From an uncultured Acetobacteroides sp. (GTDB lineage Bacteria; Bacteroidota; Bacteroidia; Bacteroidales; ZOR0009), in assembly GCF_963678165.1 (NCBI RefSeq), contig NZ_OY782755.1:1860001-1924000 (forward strand): a DNA stretch of 64,000 bases. Direction: 5' to 3'. Below, one piece after another: positions 54,933 to 63,325 of this stretch. Numbering within the stretch: the stretch's first letter is position 1; every line of letters starts with the position of its first letter. A program made the position numbers and the translations under genes. The notes beneath the pieces were generated by a model. The model searched no databases. It had not been told where the DNA came from and worked only from the letters and a program-made list of their open reading frames with translations.

Positions 54933-56717
54933 ATGGAAACTATTAAGCTAACAATAGATAACTGCCTAGTTGAAGTAGAAAAAGGAACTACTATCTACAA
55001 GGCTGCAAAGAAAATAGGAATCGATATTCCTGTTCTCTGCTACATGAACTTGGAACATCTGAACATCGAAAATAAGCCTGCTGGTTGCCGCATTTGTGTT
55101 GTTGAGGTTGAGGGTCGTAAAAACCTAGCTCCTTCGTGCAGCACCGAGTGTCTGAACGGGATGGTTGTTAAGACCAATACCATGAGGGTTCTCAATGCCC
55201 GCAAAACAGTACTGGAATTGATTCTTTCTGATCACCCTAAGGATTGCCTTACTTGTCCTAAATCTGGGAGGTGCGATCTTCAGGATATGGCTGTTCGCCT
55301 AGGTGTTCGTCAAATACCTGGTCAGGAGTTTGCCGAAATGTCTACTTATAAGGTAGACTTCTCGCCATCCATTATTCGCGATATGGATAAGTGCATTATG
55401 TGCCGTCGTTGCGAAACCATGTGTAACGACTTTCAAACTGTTGGTGCGCTTGGTGCTATTAACCGTGGTTTTATGTCGGTTGTTGCTCCTGCGTTCGAAC
55501 AGGATTTGCAAAAGTCGCCTTGTACTTACTGCGGACAGTGTGTGGCTGTATGTCCTACAGGAGCCCTTACCGAGGTTGACCATACTCCAAAGGTTGTCCG
55601 CGAGTTGGCTAATCCTAAGAAAACGGTAATTGTACAAACTGCTCCTGCAGTACGTGCTGCATTGGGCGAAGAGTTTGGTATGGAACCAGGAACACTTGTA
55701 ACTGGTAAACTTGCAGCTGCGCTTCGTCGTTTAGGTTTCAACTACGTTTTCGATACCGATTTTGCAGCCGACCTTACTATTATGGAAGAGGGAACTGAGT
55801 TACTTGGCCGTATCTCGAAGTTCCTAGAGGGAGATAAGAACGTTAAGTTACCTATTCTTACTTCTTGCTGTCCAGGTTGGGTAAACTTCTTTGAGACGAA
55901 CTATCCTGATATGCTTAATGTGCCTTCTACTGCTCGTTCGCCACAACAGATGTTTGGCTCAATTGCGAAAACATACTTTGCAGATAAAATTGGCGTAAAG
56001 CGTGAGGACTTAGTTGTGGTGTCGATTATGCCATGTTTGGCAAAGAAGTACGAATGCCAACGAGAAGAGTTCTCGGTTAACGGTAACCCTGATGTTGATT
56101 ATGCACTTTCAACTCGCGAACTTGCTCACCTGATTAAAGAGGCAAATATCAACTTTAGTGATCTTCCTGATGAGGATTTCGATCAGCCGCTTGGTGAATC
56201 GACTGGTGCTGCTGTGATCTTTGGAGCAACTGGAGGTGTTATCGAGGCTGCTACTCGTACAGCATATGAGGTATTTACCAAGAAAACGCTTGAGAAAGTG
56301 GACTTCCATCAACTTCGTGGTACGGATGGCATTCGTTCTGCTACTGTTGATTTCAACGGTACACCTATTAGAATTGGTATTGCTCATGGTTTAGGTAATG
56401 CTCGTAAGCTACTCGATAAGATCCGTAGTGGAGAAGAACAATACCATGCTATTGAAGTTATGGCTTGTCCTGGTGGATGTATTGGTGGTGGTGGTCAACC
56501 GCTACACCATGGCGATGCAAGCGTTCTTACTGCTCGTACAATGGCCATTTATCGCGAAGATGCCAATAAGCCTTGCCGTAAATCGCACGAGAATCCATAT
56601 ATCAAGACTCTATATGACGAGTTCTTGGGACATCCTATGAGCGAAAAGGCTCATCATTTGCTCCATACTCACTACTTCGATAAGAGCCAAAGCGAGATCA
56701 TCATCACTAACGAATAG
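54933..56717 (+). CDS. hydA: [FeFe]-hydrogenase catalytic subunit (HydA/HndD)
   Basis: 594 residues, a complete multi-cluster [FeFe]-hydrogenase. Order: plant-type [2Fe-2S] domain (1-75; CYMNLEH...AGCRICVVEV...CSTEC), His-ligated [4Fe-4S] site (HPKDCLTCPKSGRCDLQ, about 98-114), two [4Fe-4S] motifs (CIMCRRCETMC about 153; CTYCGQCVAVCP about 197), then the H-cluster domain with all signatures intact: TSCCPGW (about 309), MPCLAKKYE (about 365) and EVMACPGGCIGGGGQP (about 506). The C-terminal small-subunit-like tail (TLYDEFLGHPMSEKAHHLLHTHY) is present. It evolves hydrogen using reduced ferredoxin and NADH together. The maturases HydEFG are not in the window. Confidence 0.98.
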   Translation: METIKLTIDNCLVEVEKGTTIYKAAKKIGIDIPVLCYMNLEHLNIENKPAGCRICVVEVEGRKNLAPSCSTECLNGMVVKTNTMRVLNARKTVLELILSDHPKDCLTCPKSGRCDLQDMAVRLGVRQIPGQEFAEMSTYKVDFSPSIIRDMDKCIMCRRCETMCNDFQTVGALGAINRGFMSVVAPAFEQDLQKSPCTYCGQCVAVCPTGALTEVDHTPKVVRELANPKKTVIVQTAPAVRAALGEEFGMEPGTLVTGKLAAALRRLGFNYVFDTDFAADLTIMEEGTELLGRISKFLEGDKNVKLPILTSCCPGWVNFFETNYPDMLNVPSTARSPQQMFGSIAKTYFADKIGVKREDLVVVSIMPCLAKKYECQREEFSVNGNPDVDYALSTRELAHLIKEANINFSDLPDEDFDQPLGESTGAAVIFGATGGVIEAATRTAYEVFTKKTLEKVDFHQLRGTDGIRSATVDFNGTPIRIGIAHGLGNARKLLDKIRSGEEQYHAIEVMACPGGCIGGGGQPLHHGDASVLTARTMAIYREDANKPCRKSHENPYIKTLYDEFLGHPMSEKAHHLLHTHYFDKSQSEIIITNE

Positions 56718-56733
56718 GAGAGGGTATCATACA

Positions 56734-57222
56734 ATGTCACATATAAAGTTAGAGCTTAAGCAAAGCCAACTCGATAAAATCAAGTCAATCTGTAAAGATT
56801 TTCGTAACGATGAAGGCGAACTAATTAACGTACTTCATAAATGCCAGGAAGAATTTGGATATCTGCCTGCTGAGGTTCAGGAGGTGGTTGCTACTGAACT
56901 TAACATTTCGGTTGCAAAGGTATACGGAGTGGTAACCTTCTACTCGTTCTTCAATATGATTCCGAAGGGTAAGTATCCAATCTCAATTTGTACTGGAACA
57001 GCTTGCTACGTACGTGGTGCTGAAAAGGTGCTTGAGGAGTTTAAGCGTGCCCTTAATATTCCAGTTGGAGAAACAACTGCAGACGGGAAGTTCTCGTTGA
57101 GTTGTCTTCGTTGCGTTGGTGCATGCGGATTAGCGCCAGTGGTAACTATTGGTGATAAGGTGTACGGTCGTGTATCGCCCGATGGTGTTCGCGAGATTCT
57201 TGCCGAGTACGATAATCGCTAA
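56734..57222 (+). CDS. hydC: NuoE-like [2Fe-2S] subunit of the hydrogenase (HydC/HndA)
   Basis: 162 residues. A helical N-terminus and the thioredoxin-like [2Fe-2S] domain with ligands C-TGTA-C (CTGTACYVRG, about 88-97) and CLRCVGACGLAP (about 128-139). It completes the HydABC trimer. In Desulfovibrio the order is NuoE-like first (hndA); here it comes last. An AGGAG site is 14 bp upstream of the ATG, 17 bp after hydA. A terminator follows at once. Confidence 0.95.
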   Translation: MSHIKLELKQSQLDKIKSICKDFRNDEGELINVLHKCQEEFGYLPAEVQEVVATELNISVAKVYGVVTFYSFFNMIPKGKYPISICTGTACYVRGAEKVLEEFKRALNIPVGETTADGKFSLSCLRCVGACGLAPVVTIGDKVYGRVSPDGVREILAEYDNR

Positions 57223-57245
57223 TTTCTATCTTGCTATAGTATATT

Positions 57246-57278
57246 GAAGGAGTCCTTGTTTGGGCTCCTTCTTTTTTT
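57246..57278 (+). terminator. Terminator of the hydrogenase operon
   Basis: GAAGGAGTCC and GGGCTCCTTC pair (with one wobble) and are followed by seven T residues, 24 bp after the hydC stop. Confidence 0.92.
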
Positions 57279-57357
57279 GTGCCTATGTGGCTTCTGCATC
57301 AACAAAAGGCTAACCCGATTGTTTTTACTGAAGAACGGACTAACAACACTTAGCGCT

Positions 57358-57801
57358 ATGAAAGTTGGTGATAGAATACCCGAATTTACCCTCTACGATC
57401 AGGATGGTGAGACATTCTCGTCGCATTCACTTATAGGCAAAAAGAATTTTGTGCTCTTTTTTTATCCTCAGGATGGGCTTCCTATATGCATACGAGAGGC
57501 TTGTGCTTTTCGTGATGCCTACCACGATTTTGTTAAAAATAACTTTGAAGTGTTTGGGGTAAGCTCCGATAGCGAGACTGTACATAAAAAGTTTAAGAGA
57601 ACCTATAAGCTACCTTATAGGTTGCTAGTTGACGAAAATGCGAAGGTGCGAGAGCTGCTAGAAGTCCCTCCGATGCTACTGGGTCTACTCCCCGGACGGG
57701 TGACTTTTGTTGTTGATAAGGAAGGTATTATTCGAAAGATATTTAATTCGGCACTTTCGGCGAGTAGCCATGTAAGGGAAGCTATCTCGACAATTAAATA
57801 A
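57358..57801 (+). CDS. Peroxiredoxin (AhpC/TSA, BCP/PrxQ type) with altered active-site motif
   Basis: 147 residues with the thioredoxin-like peroxiredoxin fold: DRIPEFTLYDQDGETFS, FVLFFYPQDG (about 31-40), then C44 and C49 in PICIREACAFRD, matching the PrxQ pattern in which the resolving Cys is five residues after the peroxidatic Cys. But the family motif PxxxTxxC reads PQDGLPIC here: the catalytic Thr is replaced by Leu. Activity may be lowered or the substrate different. ATG 57358 is the true start; an upstream TTG at 57244 would run through the hydrogenase terminator. It may protect the oxygen-sensitive hydrogenase next door. Confidence 0.88.
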   Translation: MKVGDRIPEFTLYDQDGETFSSHSLIGKKNFVLFFYPQDGLPICIREACAFRDAYHDFVKNNFEVFGVSSDSETVHKKFKRTYKLPYRLLVDENAKVRELLEVPPMLLGLLPGRVTFVVDKEGIIRKIFNSALSASSHVREAISTIK

Positions 57802-57814
57802 TTACTAATAAGGA

Positions 57815-57879
57815 AACGAGACTTACCCAGGGATCATAGCCTTCTGATTGCGGGACAGGCTCCTCGAATAAGTCTCGTT
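57815..57879. other. Long-loop inverted repeat between convergent genes
   Basis: AACGAGACTTA (57815-57825) and TAAGTCTCGTT (57869-57879) form a perfect 11-bp stem around a 43-nt, GC-mixed loop. It fills the gap between the peroxiredoxin and the nitroreductase gene (convergent). It may be a two-way terminator, but the large loop and lack of a T-run are unusual. Confidence 0.6.
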
Positions 57880-57886
57880 AATTATT

Positions 57887-58525
57887 TTACTTCTTGTATC
57901 CTACAGTTTGTGTAAGGATAATCTTTTGAGTGGACTGCAACTTCATCACCTTCGATAGTTCTTTGGAGTCGAAGTAGCCCCTTACCACGCAACCAAGATT
58001 CTCGGAAACGCAGAACAGATAAACATTTTGCGCAATAAATCCACAGTTAGCATACGATGCATTTAGCTGCTCTGGCGTTTCTCCCTTTGGTACTCTCGAA
58101 AAATCGGCAATGTAGATTAGGTTTACGGGGGCCTCGCCAACAAAACTTTGTTTGCCAGTTTGCGCTCTATAGTCACCTTGGATAACGAGTTCAAGACGAT
58201 TGTCCTTGGTGTTGTACTTGTAAACGCCTCCTTTTAGAGCTACAAGGATGTCAATTTCCTGATAGTTCATGGAACTAGGCGCGGTGTGCTTCCCATTTGG
58301 ACGGTTAATGCCATTGGCAGCCCAGAGCAAGTTTGATAGCATCTGTAGCGGCAATTCATCCGACTTGAAGCTTCGGCATGTTTCCCTATTTTTTAGGGCG
58401 TCCATTAAGGGCATTCCTCCACGTGTTATAGGCTGTGGTAGGCTAATGCTTCCTTGCTGCGCTGATGCTATTCCGCTGCACGAAATGAATCCTGCGAGTG
58501 CGATAAGTTTGATGAATTGCTTCAT
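57887..58525 (-). CDS. SagB/nitroreductase-family protein, exported
   Basis: 212 residues. A signal peptide (1-22, ending GIASA) leads to a small FMN-binding nitroreductase fold: NRETCRSFKSDELPLQMLSNLLWAANGINRPNGKHTAPSS (about 47-85) is the SagB/ThcOx-type FMN-phosphate region, and SYANCGFIAQNVYLFCVSENLGCVVRG (about 155-182) the second half. Export of such an FMN enzyme is less common. Reaction not known. It starts 2 bp after the EEP gene stop, so both are one operon. Confidence 0.85.
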   Translation of the reverse strand: MKQFIKLIALAGFISCSGIASAQQGSISLPQPITRGGMPLMDALKNRETCRSFKSDELPLQMLSNLLWAANGINRPNGKHTAPSSMNYQEIDILVALKGGVYKYNTKDNRLELVIQGDYRAQTGKQSFVGEAPVNLIYIADFSRVPKGETPEQLNASYANCGFIAQNVYLFCVSENLGCVVRGYFDSKELSKVMKLQSTQKIILTQTVGYKK

Positions 58526-58527
58526 GG

Positions 58528-59550
58528 CTACTGTTGCTTTAGTAGGTAAACAATGGTAGGAAAGTGATCGCTATATCCGTTTAACCAAATTCCTTTCGAG
58601 AAGGTTCTTTTGGGATATCCCTTAAACTGCCCATCCTGATTAATCAAGAAATCTTTGTTGAATACCTCGGCTTTCCAAAACTTTAGGTTGGAGCGGTCGG
58701 TTCCTACTAGATTGTTGGATACCATTATCTGATCGAACAGATTCCAAGAGCCATTGTAGGCTAGCGAGCCAACACCGCTTGCAAGAATATTATAGAATGG
58801 GTTAAACATTCCCCCTTGCTTTACGTCGGCTTGGTTTGCCTTTGCCCCTATAACTGTTGATACGCTAATATCTGCAGGATCGTCGTTAAGGTCGCCCATG
58901 TAGAACACCTTGGCGGTTGGGTCTGCGCTGTATAGCGAGTCGATGATGTGCTTGCCTAGTGCGGCTGCGCGCTCGCGGTAGGTGCTTTGGGTTCCGCCTC
59001 GGCGCGATGGCCAGTGGGCAACAATTACGTGAACCTTTTCTCCGGCAATCGTCCCGTTTACCAGCAGCTGGTCGCGGGTGCGGAAGGTTGGGTTGTCGGC
59101 GAAGTGCAAGGGAATGGCCGTGCTCGATTCTACCGTAAATATTTTGGGGTTATACAGCAGGGCCACGTCAATGCCTCGGTAGTCGGGCGAGTCGTAGTGC
59201 ACGTAGCTGTACCCTTTTTGGGCAAAATCGCCAGTATTAACAAGATCTTTGAGAACGCCTTCATTTTCGACCTCCGAAACGCCAATAACGGCTGGACCTA
59301 GAGGAAGATATTTACCTCCAAGCTGGTTGAGGACGTAGGCCATGTTGCTGAGCTTGTTCTTATACTTGTTCTCGTCCCACGCCGAGGCACCTTCGGCGGT
59401 GTACTCCTCGTCGTTAATAATCGAATCCCTCTTGGTGTCAAAGAGGTTCTCGAGGTTGTAGAAGGCAACCCCGTAAACGGCGTACTTTTTTTCTTGAGCC
59501 GTTGCAGTGTAGGCCAGTAGTATAATTAGGCCAAATAGTAACTTTCTCAT
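58528..59550 (-). CDS. Secreted endonuclease/exonuclease/phosphatase-family protein
   Basis: 340 residues. A signal peptide (1-18, ending TATAQE) and an EEP fold with recognisable metal/phosphate motifs: FYNLENLFDT (about 31-40), VIGVSEVENEG (about 88-98), AHWPSRRGG (about 177-185), YMGDLNDDP (about 216-224) and the C-terminal SDHFPTIV. All catalytic positions appear present. It may degrade extracellular DNA or phosphoesters. It lies 41 bp after the M6 protease gene and 2 bp before the nitroreductase gene. Confidence 0.92.
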   Translation of the reverse strand: MRKLLFGLIILLAYTATAQEKKYAVYGVAFYNLENLFDTKRDSIINDEEYTAEGASAWDENKYKNKLSNMAYVLNQLGGKYLPLGPAVIGVSEVENEGVLKDLVNTGDFAQKGYSYVHYDSPDYRGIDVALLYNPKIFTVESSTAIPLHFADNPTFRTRDQLLVNGTIAGEKVHVIVAHWPSRRGGTQSTYRERAAALGKHIIDSLYSADPTAKVFYMGDLNDDPADISVSTVIGAKANQADVKQGGMFNPFYNILASGVGSLAYNGSWNLFDQIMVSNNLVGTDRSNLKFWKAEVFNKDFLINQDGQFKGYPKRTFSKGIWLNGYSDHFPTIVYLLKQQ

Positions 59551-59591
59551 AGTGCGATATTATTCCTTTATAATGCGCTTATGGCAGTTGT

Positions 59592-62342
59592 TTATATTAC
59601 GATGATCTTCTTTGTTTCTTGGTGGGTGTCTGATTTAATCTTTACGATGTACAATCCTTTTGTAAGTCGGCTGCTTTGTATTTGGTTGCTCCCGATTCCA
59701 ATTTCCTGTGTATGTACCAACAATCCGCTGTTGCTGTAAACGTAGATGGTTGCCTTTTCGTTTTTGCTGTAGATGTAGAGTTGTTGGGCCGTGGTTGGAT
59801 TGGGGGCGATGGTAAACTGTTCGTTGCCCTGTCGGCTTACCAGGTTAAGGGTAAGCTTGTCCAAGTTGCTGGAAAGGTTGTTTAAGTACTTGCTTGTAGG
59901 CTGATAACTGTCCGAACTAACGGTAAAGGTAATGCCTTCAGTGTCTATTGGTAGGTAAACGCTGAAAAAGCCTTGGAGGTTGGTAGTGTATTTTTCTCCA
60001 TTTGATGCCTGTACGTCGACGTTGCCTACCACATTTGCTCCTTGTGCGGCATAAACGCTATAGGTGTTGTACCAAAGCTTAATGGTGTCGGTGGAGGCTG
60101 TTGATTGACCAATGGTGCCCGTGATGCTGAACTTCTCGTTGAGCGTTGCCGTGTAGGGAATCGATTGCTGAAGCATAGGAACATAGAACGAAGCGGTACT
60201 TGTTCCTCCTAATGTAATGCTAGCGTAGATGCTGGCGTTGACTTTGGCTGTAGCAATTGCTCCTATGCGAGACTTGGCGCTTACCACCACTTCCTTGAAG
60301 TTTACATCGGTTGTATTCCCGGTATTGCTAAGCGCGATGCTGTAGCTGAACTTGTTGTTGGAGTTGAATTCGAAGGTTGGCTGTATGATGGCACTTGATG
60401 ATTGTGGTATTTGAACGTTACCGTTGGCATCAGAAGCTAGCGTGTTGCCGTATAGGGTAACCTTTACATTCGGAAGCGGCGTGGTGCCATTCATCAGTCT
60501 TATAAACTTAGGATCTCCATTTCCAAGAAGGTTCACATTAATACTGGTATCATCATCGGTGGTAATGGTGCCGTTGCTATTCGCATACCCATTTTTCGAT
60601 ACGGTGTAGTCCTTGCTCCCCAGCAGGGAAACTTCTACCTGAACGCTTCCGCTGCTATTCGTATTATAGGTGTTACCGTTTATGGTGATTGCAGCATCGG
60701 GAAGAACGATGGTTCCTTCCTTAACCGTAAAGGTAACGTACTGTACGGTTTTAGCATCCACCGTTATGTTTTCTCCCGTTTCTGTAATGTTAAGCAGCGG
60801 CATGTTTAGCCCTGTGCCATCCCAGTTTTTGAAGGCTGGGGAGGTGTAGGCTGTAAAAGATTTATTGCCTAAAGTGCCAGGAAATGGTGATGATGATGAG
60901 TTCTGTGACGTCCCCGCATCAACTAACTCGAAGTATTCCTTTGTCGGGTTGTTGTTGATGATGTTTTGGCTCCAAACATTATTGTTGTACACCACGTGGT
61001 ACACCACCATGCCACGGCCGGGGATGCACTCATCCCATTTCACCTTTTGTCGATTCTCGAAGATGTAGTACTCGTTGGGTTCGGTTGAGGCCACATAGCC
61101 AACGGTATTGCTGTAGTGGGGCAAGAGGGTGTTGCTCTTTTTGGCGTCGAACTCCTTGAGGGTACCCCAGCCGAGCATGTTTCTGGAGTAGCTGTTGTGG
61201 AGCGGCGGTGTGTTGCCGTTGTTGTTCCAGCTGCCCGACGACATGGGGTCGAACTTACCCAGTGCTGGCGATTCTCCGCCCGACTCTTCGTAGTCGGTAT
61301 CGTAGTAGTCGGGCAGGCCGCATACGTGCGAGAACTCGTGGCAGATAACACCAATGGTGGTAATCTTGGCGTTGGGGTTGTCCTGTGCGTTGTACATCAG
61401 CTCGGGCGAGCAGGAGTACGACGACACCTTTACCCCATCTAGGGTTGAGGTTGGAATCTGCCATGCATGCGACCAAATGGCATCGGCCGATGCTCCTGCC
61501 TCCTCGCCGTAGCCGGCAAAGATGACGTAAACACCATCAACCACTCCGTTTTTGTCGTTATCGTACTGCGAGAAGTCGACATCGGCATTGGCTAGTGCAA
61601 CTGCTTCGGAAACCATCTTGTCGGGATTGGTGTCTTGGTCGTCGCTGTCGTTGCTGCCGTAGTACGACATGGGCTTGGATACCGTGTAGGGGCCAACCAC
61701 GTCAACCGAAAGCGACATCTTGCCAAAGGAGTTGTCGGAGAAGAAGTCGGCGACGCTACCCGTTGATTTGTTTACCGAGTACTCCTTCTGGTTGAAGAGG
61801 TTGTTGAACTCTTCGCGTGTTCGTTGCATCTTCACGTCCGAGAAGTTTACCAAGATGGCGATGAGCTTGCGACTCCCTGATGTTGGGAAAGCCCGTTGTG
61901 GAGCGCTGGCGCTTTTTAGGAAGCCCTTTTTTGCGGCTCGACGTTGCTGTATTAGGCTTGGGCTATACTGAATTTCGCGGTTTATCGTGCTGATGAATGT
62001 TTTCTCGGCCGATGTTCGGGTGGCAATATCGGAGGCCGGAACGTCGGATGCTACCATTCCCTTCGCCGCGTCGCCTACGCCGTAGCAGAAGAATCCCTTA
62101 GCATCCTTTACCAGCTTGTAGCCATCGGCGCTTTCGGCCCAGTGAAGCGCGCCATCCCCTTTTAGCGAGAGCGTAACGGTTTTGCCGTCGGGCTGCTCGA
62201 ACTTTACAGGATTGGGGTAGGCGGGTATCCCATGATCCTTTACTGCGTAGCGTGTTGGCCCGTTTTGCGCAAATGACGGTAACCATAGCGAGGAGAGTAC
62301 AGTTAGGGCTGCAAATCCTTTGGCCAGTTTTATTAGGAGCAT
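59592..62342 (-). CDS. Secreted M6-family metalloprotease with T9SS sorting domain
   Basis: About 916 residues. A signal peptide (1-26, ending PSFAQ), a propeptide-like region (30-165), and the M6 catalytic domain (about 170-530) with the zinc motif VICHEFSHVCGLPDYYD (HExxHxxGxxD) near residue 335. Then several beta-sandwich modules (about 560-840) with the repeated theme INGNTYNTNSSGSVQVEV, and a C-terminal domain of about 75 residues (FTIAPNPTTAQQLYIYS ... GLYIVKIKSD...KKIIVI) typical of type A sorting by the type IX secretion system. So it is exported to the cell surface. ATG 62342 gives the signal peptide; the longer frame from 62510 does not. Confidence 0.93.
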   Translation of the reverse strand: MLLIKLAKGFAALTVLSSLWLPSFAQNGPTRYAVKDHGIPAYPNPVKFEQPDGKTVTLSLKGDGALHWAESADGYKLVKDAKGFFCYGVGDAAKGMVASDVPASDIATRTSAEKTFISTINREIQYSPSLIQQRRAAKKGFLKSASAPQRAFPTSGSRKLIAILVNFSDVKMQRTREEFNNLFNQKEYSVNKSTGSVADFFSDNSFGKMSLSVDVVGPYTVSKPMSYYGSNDSDDQDTNPDKMVSEAVALANADVDFSQYDNDKNGVVDGVYVIFAGYGEEAGASADAIWSHAWQIPTSTLDGVKVSSYSCSPELMYNAQDNPNAKITTIGVICHEFSHVCGLPDYYDTDYEESGGESPALGKFDPMSSGSWNNNGNTPPLHNSYSRNMLGWGTLKEFDAKKSNTLLPHYSNTVGYVASTEPNEYYIFENRQKVKWDECIPGRGMVVYHVVYNNNVWSQNIINNNPTKEYFELVDAGTSQNSSSSPFPGTLGNKSFTAYTSPAFKNWDGTGLNMPLLNITETGENITVDAKTVQYVTFTVKEGTIVLPDAAITINGNTYNTNSSGSVQVEVSLLGSKDYTVSKNGYANSNGTITTDDDTSINVNLLGNGDPKFIRLMNGTTPLPNVKVTLYGNTLASDANGNVQIPQSSSAIIQPTFEFNSNNKFSYSIALSNTGNTTDVNFKEVVVSAKSRIGAIATAKVNASIYASITLGGTSTASFYVPMLQQSIPYTATLNEKFSITGTIGQSTASTDTIKLWYNTYSVYAAQGANVVGNVDVQASNGEKYTTNLQGFFSVYLPIDTEGITFTVSSDSYQPTSKYLNNLSSNLDKLTLNLVSRQGNEQFTIAPNPTTAQQLYIYSKNEKATIYVYSNSGLLVHTQEIGIGSNQIQSSRLTKGLYIVKIKSDTHQETKKIIVI

Positions 62343-62534
62343 TACATTGACGGTTTTGAGTGTTAACCTAGTTCTATTGTCTGCTTGTGGCAGGTCTTTC
62401 TCAAGCAATTCCTCGTTAAAAAGTGCTTTTTTAGGGAAAAGGTTGCTAAAGTAGCAATAATATTTAGAAGCGAAGCGGGCTGCCACAAGAAATTGAGGCC
62501 AAATTAACATTTTAATTTGGGGTGCTATAATGCG

Positions 62535-62565
62535 AAAAAAGGAGAGCCTGTAAGTTCTCCTTTTT
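62535..62565 (-). terminator. Terminator of the helical protein gene
   Basis: AAAAAAGGAGA and TCTCCTTTTT form an A/T-ended stem, 20 bp past the stop of the gene at 62585-63226; the minus-strand T-run makes it functional. Confidence 0.85.
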
Positions 62566-62584
62566 ATATGCTTATGGGTTAATG

Positions 62585-63226
62585 CTACAGCTCGTCTACC
62601 AGCCTCTTAAGGGCGGGCTTGCCTTCCAGCGCCAGTCCGGCAATGGTGCGCAGGTCTCGGCAGTAGGCCTGTAGTTCGTCGAATTCCTTATCGCGGTTGC
62701 TGGTGGCGGTTACGGCCTCGGCGAACTCCTTTTCGTACTGGGCAACGAGCAGCCCGAGCTGCTTCACCTCGGCCAGCTTGTCGGCGTAGTCGGTAGGCTT
62801 ACGCCCCACCAGCAACAGCGCGGCGGCGAGGTTGGGGTTGTTTATCAGGTTTTGGTACACCTCCATGCTGTCCTTCACCAGCTGGTTGGCGTTATCGGTT
62901 TGCACCTGCTTGGGCAGCAGCTTGTCGAGTTCGGGATTGCTGCGGGCTGGTATGCGGAGCAGCTTGATGTCCTTACGGTAGAACTCCTCCACGTGGGCCC
63001 GCTGCTCCAGGTACTGCTTCGATGCCGCGTAGGCCTCACCCTGCTCCTTCTTCTGCTTCTCGAAGAACGATTCTATTGCCGTAAGCTTTGTGGTACCCCA
63101 GTCGAGGCGCTCGTCGGTGTAGCCGTACTTCTTTAGCTCTGTCCTGATTTCGGGATTGATGGTAATGGTGTTAATGGTGCTGCGGGTGCGCCCTAGTAGG
63201 GCCGATAGCGATTTCTTTTCTTTCAT
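62585..63226 (-). CDS. Helical protein of unknown function
   Basis: 213 residues, without signal peptide or membrane helix. Nearly all of it looks helical and charged (ELKKYGYTDERLDWGTTKLTAIESFFEKQKKEQGEAYAASKQYLEQ), with a coiled-coil-like segment around 45-95 and another near 150-195. I recognise no domain. It stands alone between a terminator and repeat array F. Codon use resembles its neighbours, so it is probably a real gene. Confidence 0.7.
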   Translation of the reverse strand: MKEKKSLSALLGRTRSTINTITINPEIRTELKKYGYTDERLDWGTTKLTAIESFFEKQKKEQGEAYAASKQYLEQRAHVEEFYRKDIKLLRIPARSNPELDKLLPKQVQTDNANQLVKDSMEVYQNLINNPNLAAALLLVGRKPTDYADKLAEVKQLGLLVAQYEKEFAEAVTATSNRDKEFDELQAYCRDLRTIAGLALEGKPALKRLVDEL

Positions 63227-63325
63227 TGTGCAAACAAGATTTAGTTGGTTTTTGTGAAAGTATTGAAAATATCTTTAAGTGCAATGCGTGTTGGGTGAAA
63301 AAAAATGGAAAATTATTCGGTTGCC

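Noticed and set aside
57244..57357. N-terminal extension of the peroxiredoxin with a hydrophobic leader
   Set aside because: It starts at TTG inside the hydrogenase terminator; the first peroxiredoxin residues begin at ATG 57358.
62343..62510. 56-residue N-terminal extension of the M6 protease
   Set aside because: The internal ATG at 62342 begins a normal signal peptide; the extension lies in the promoter region and would bury it.
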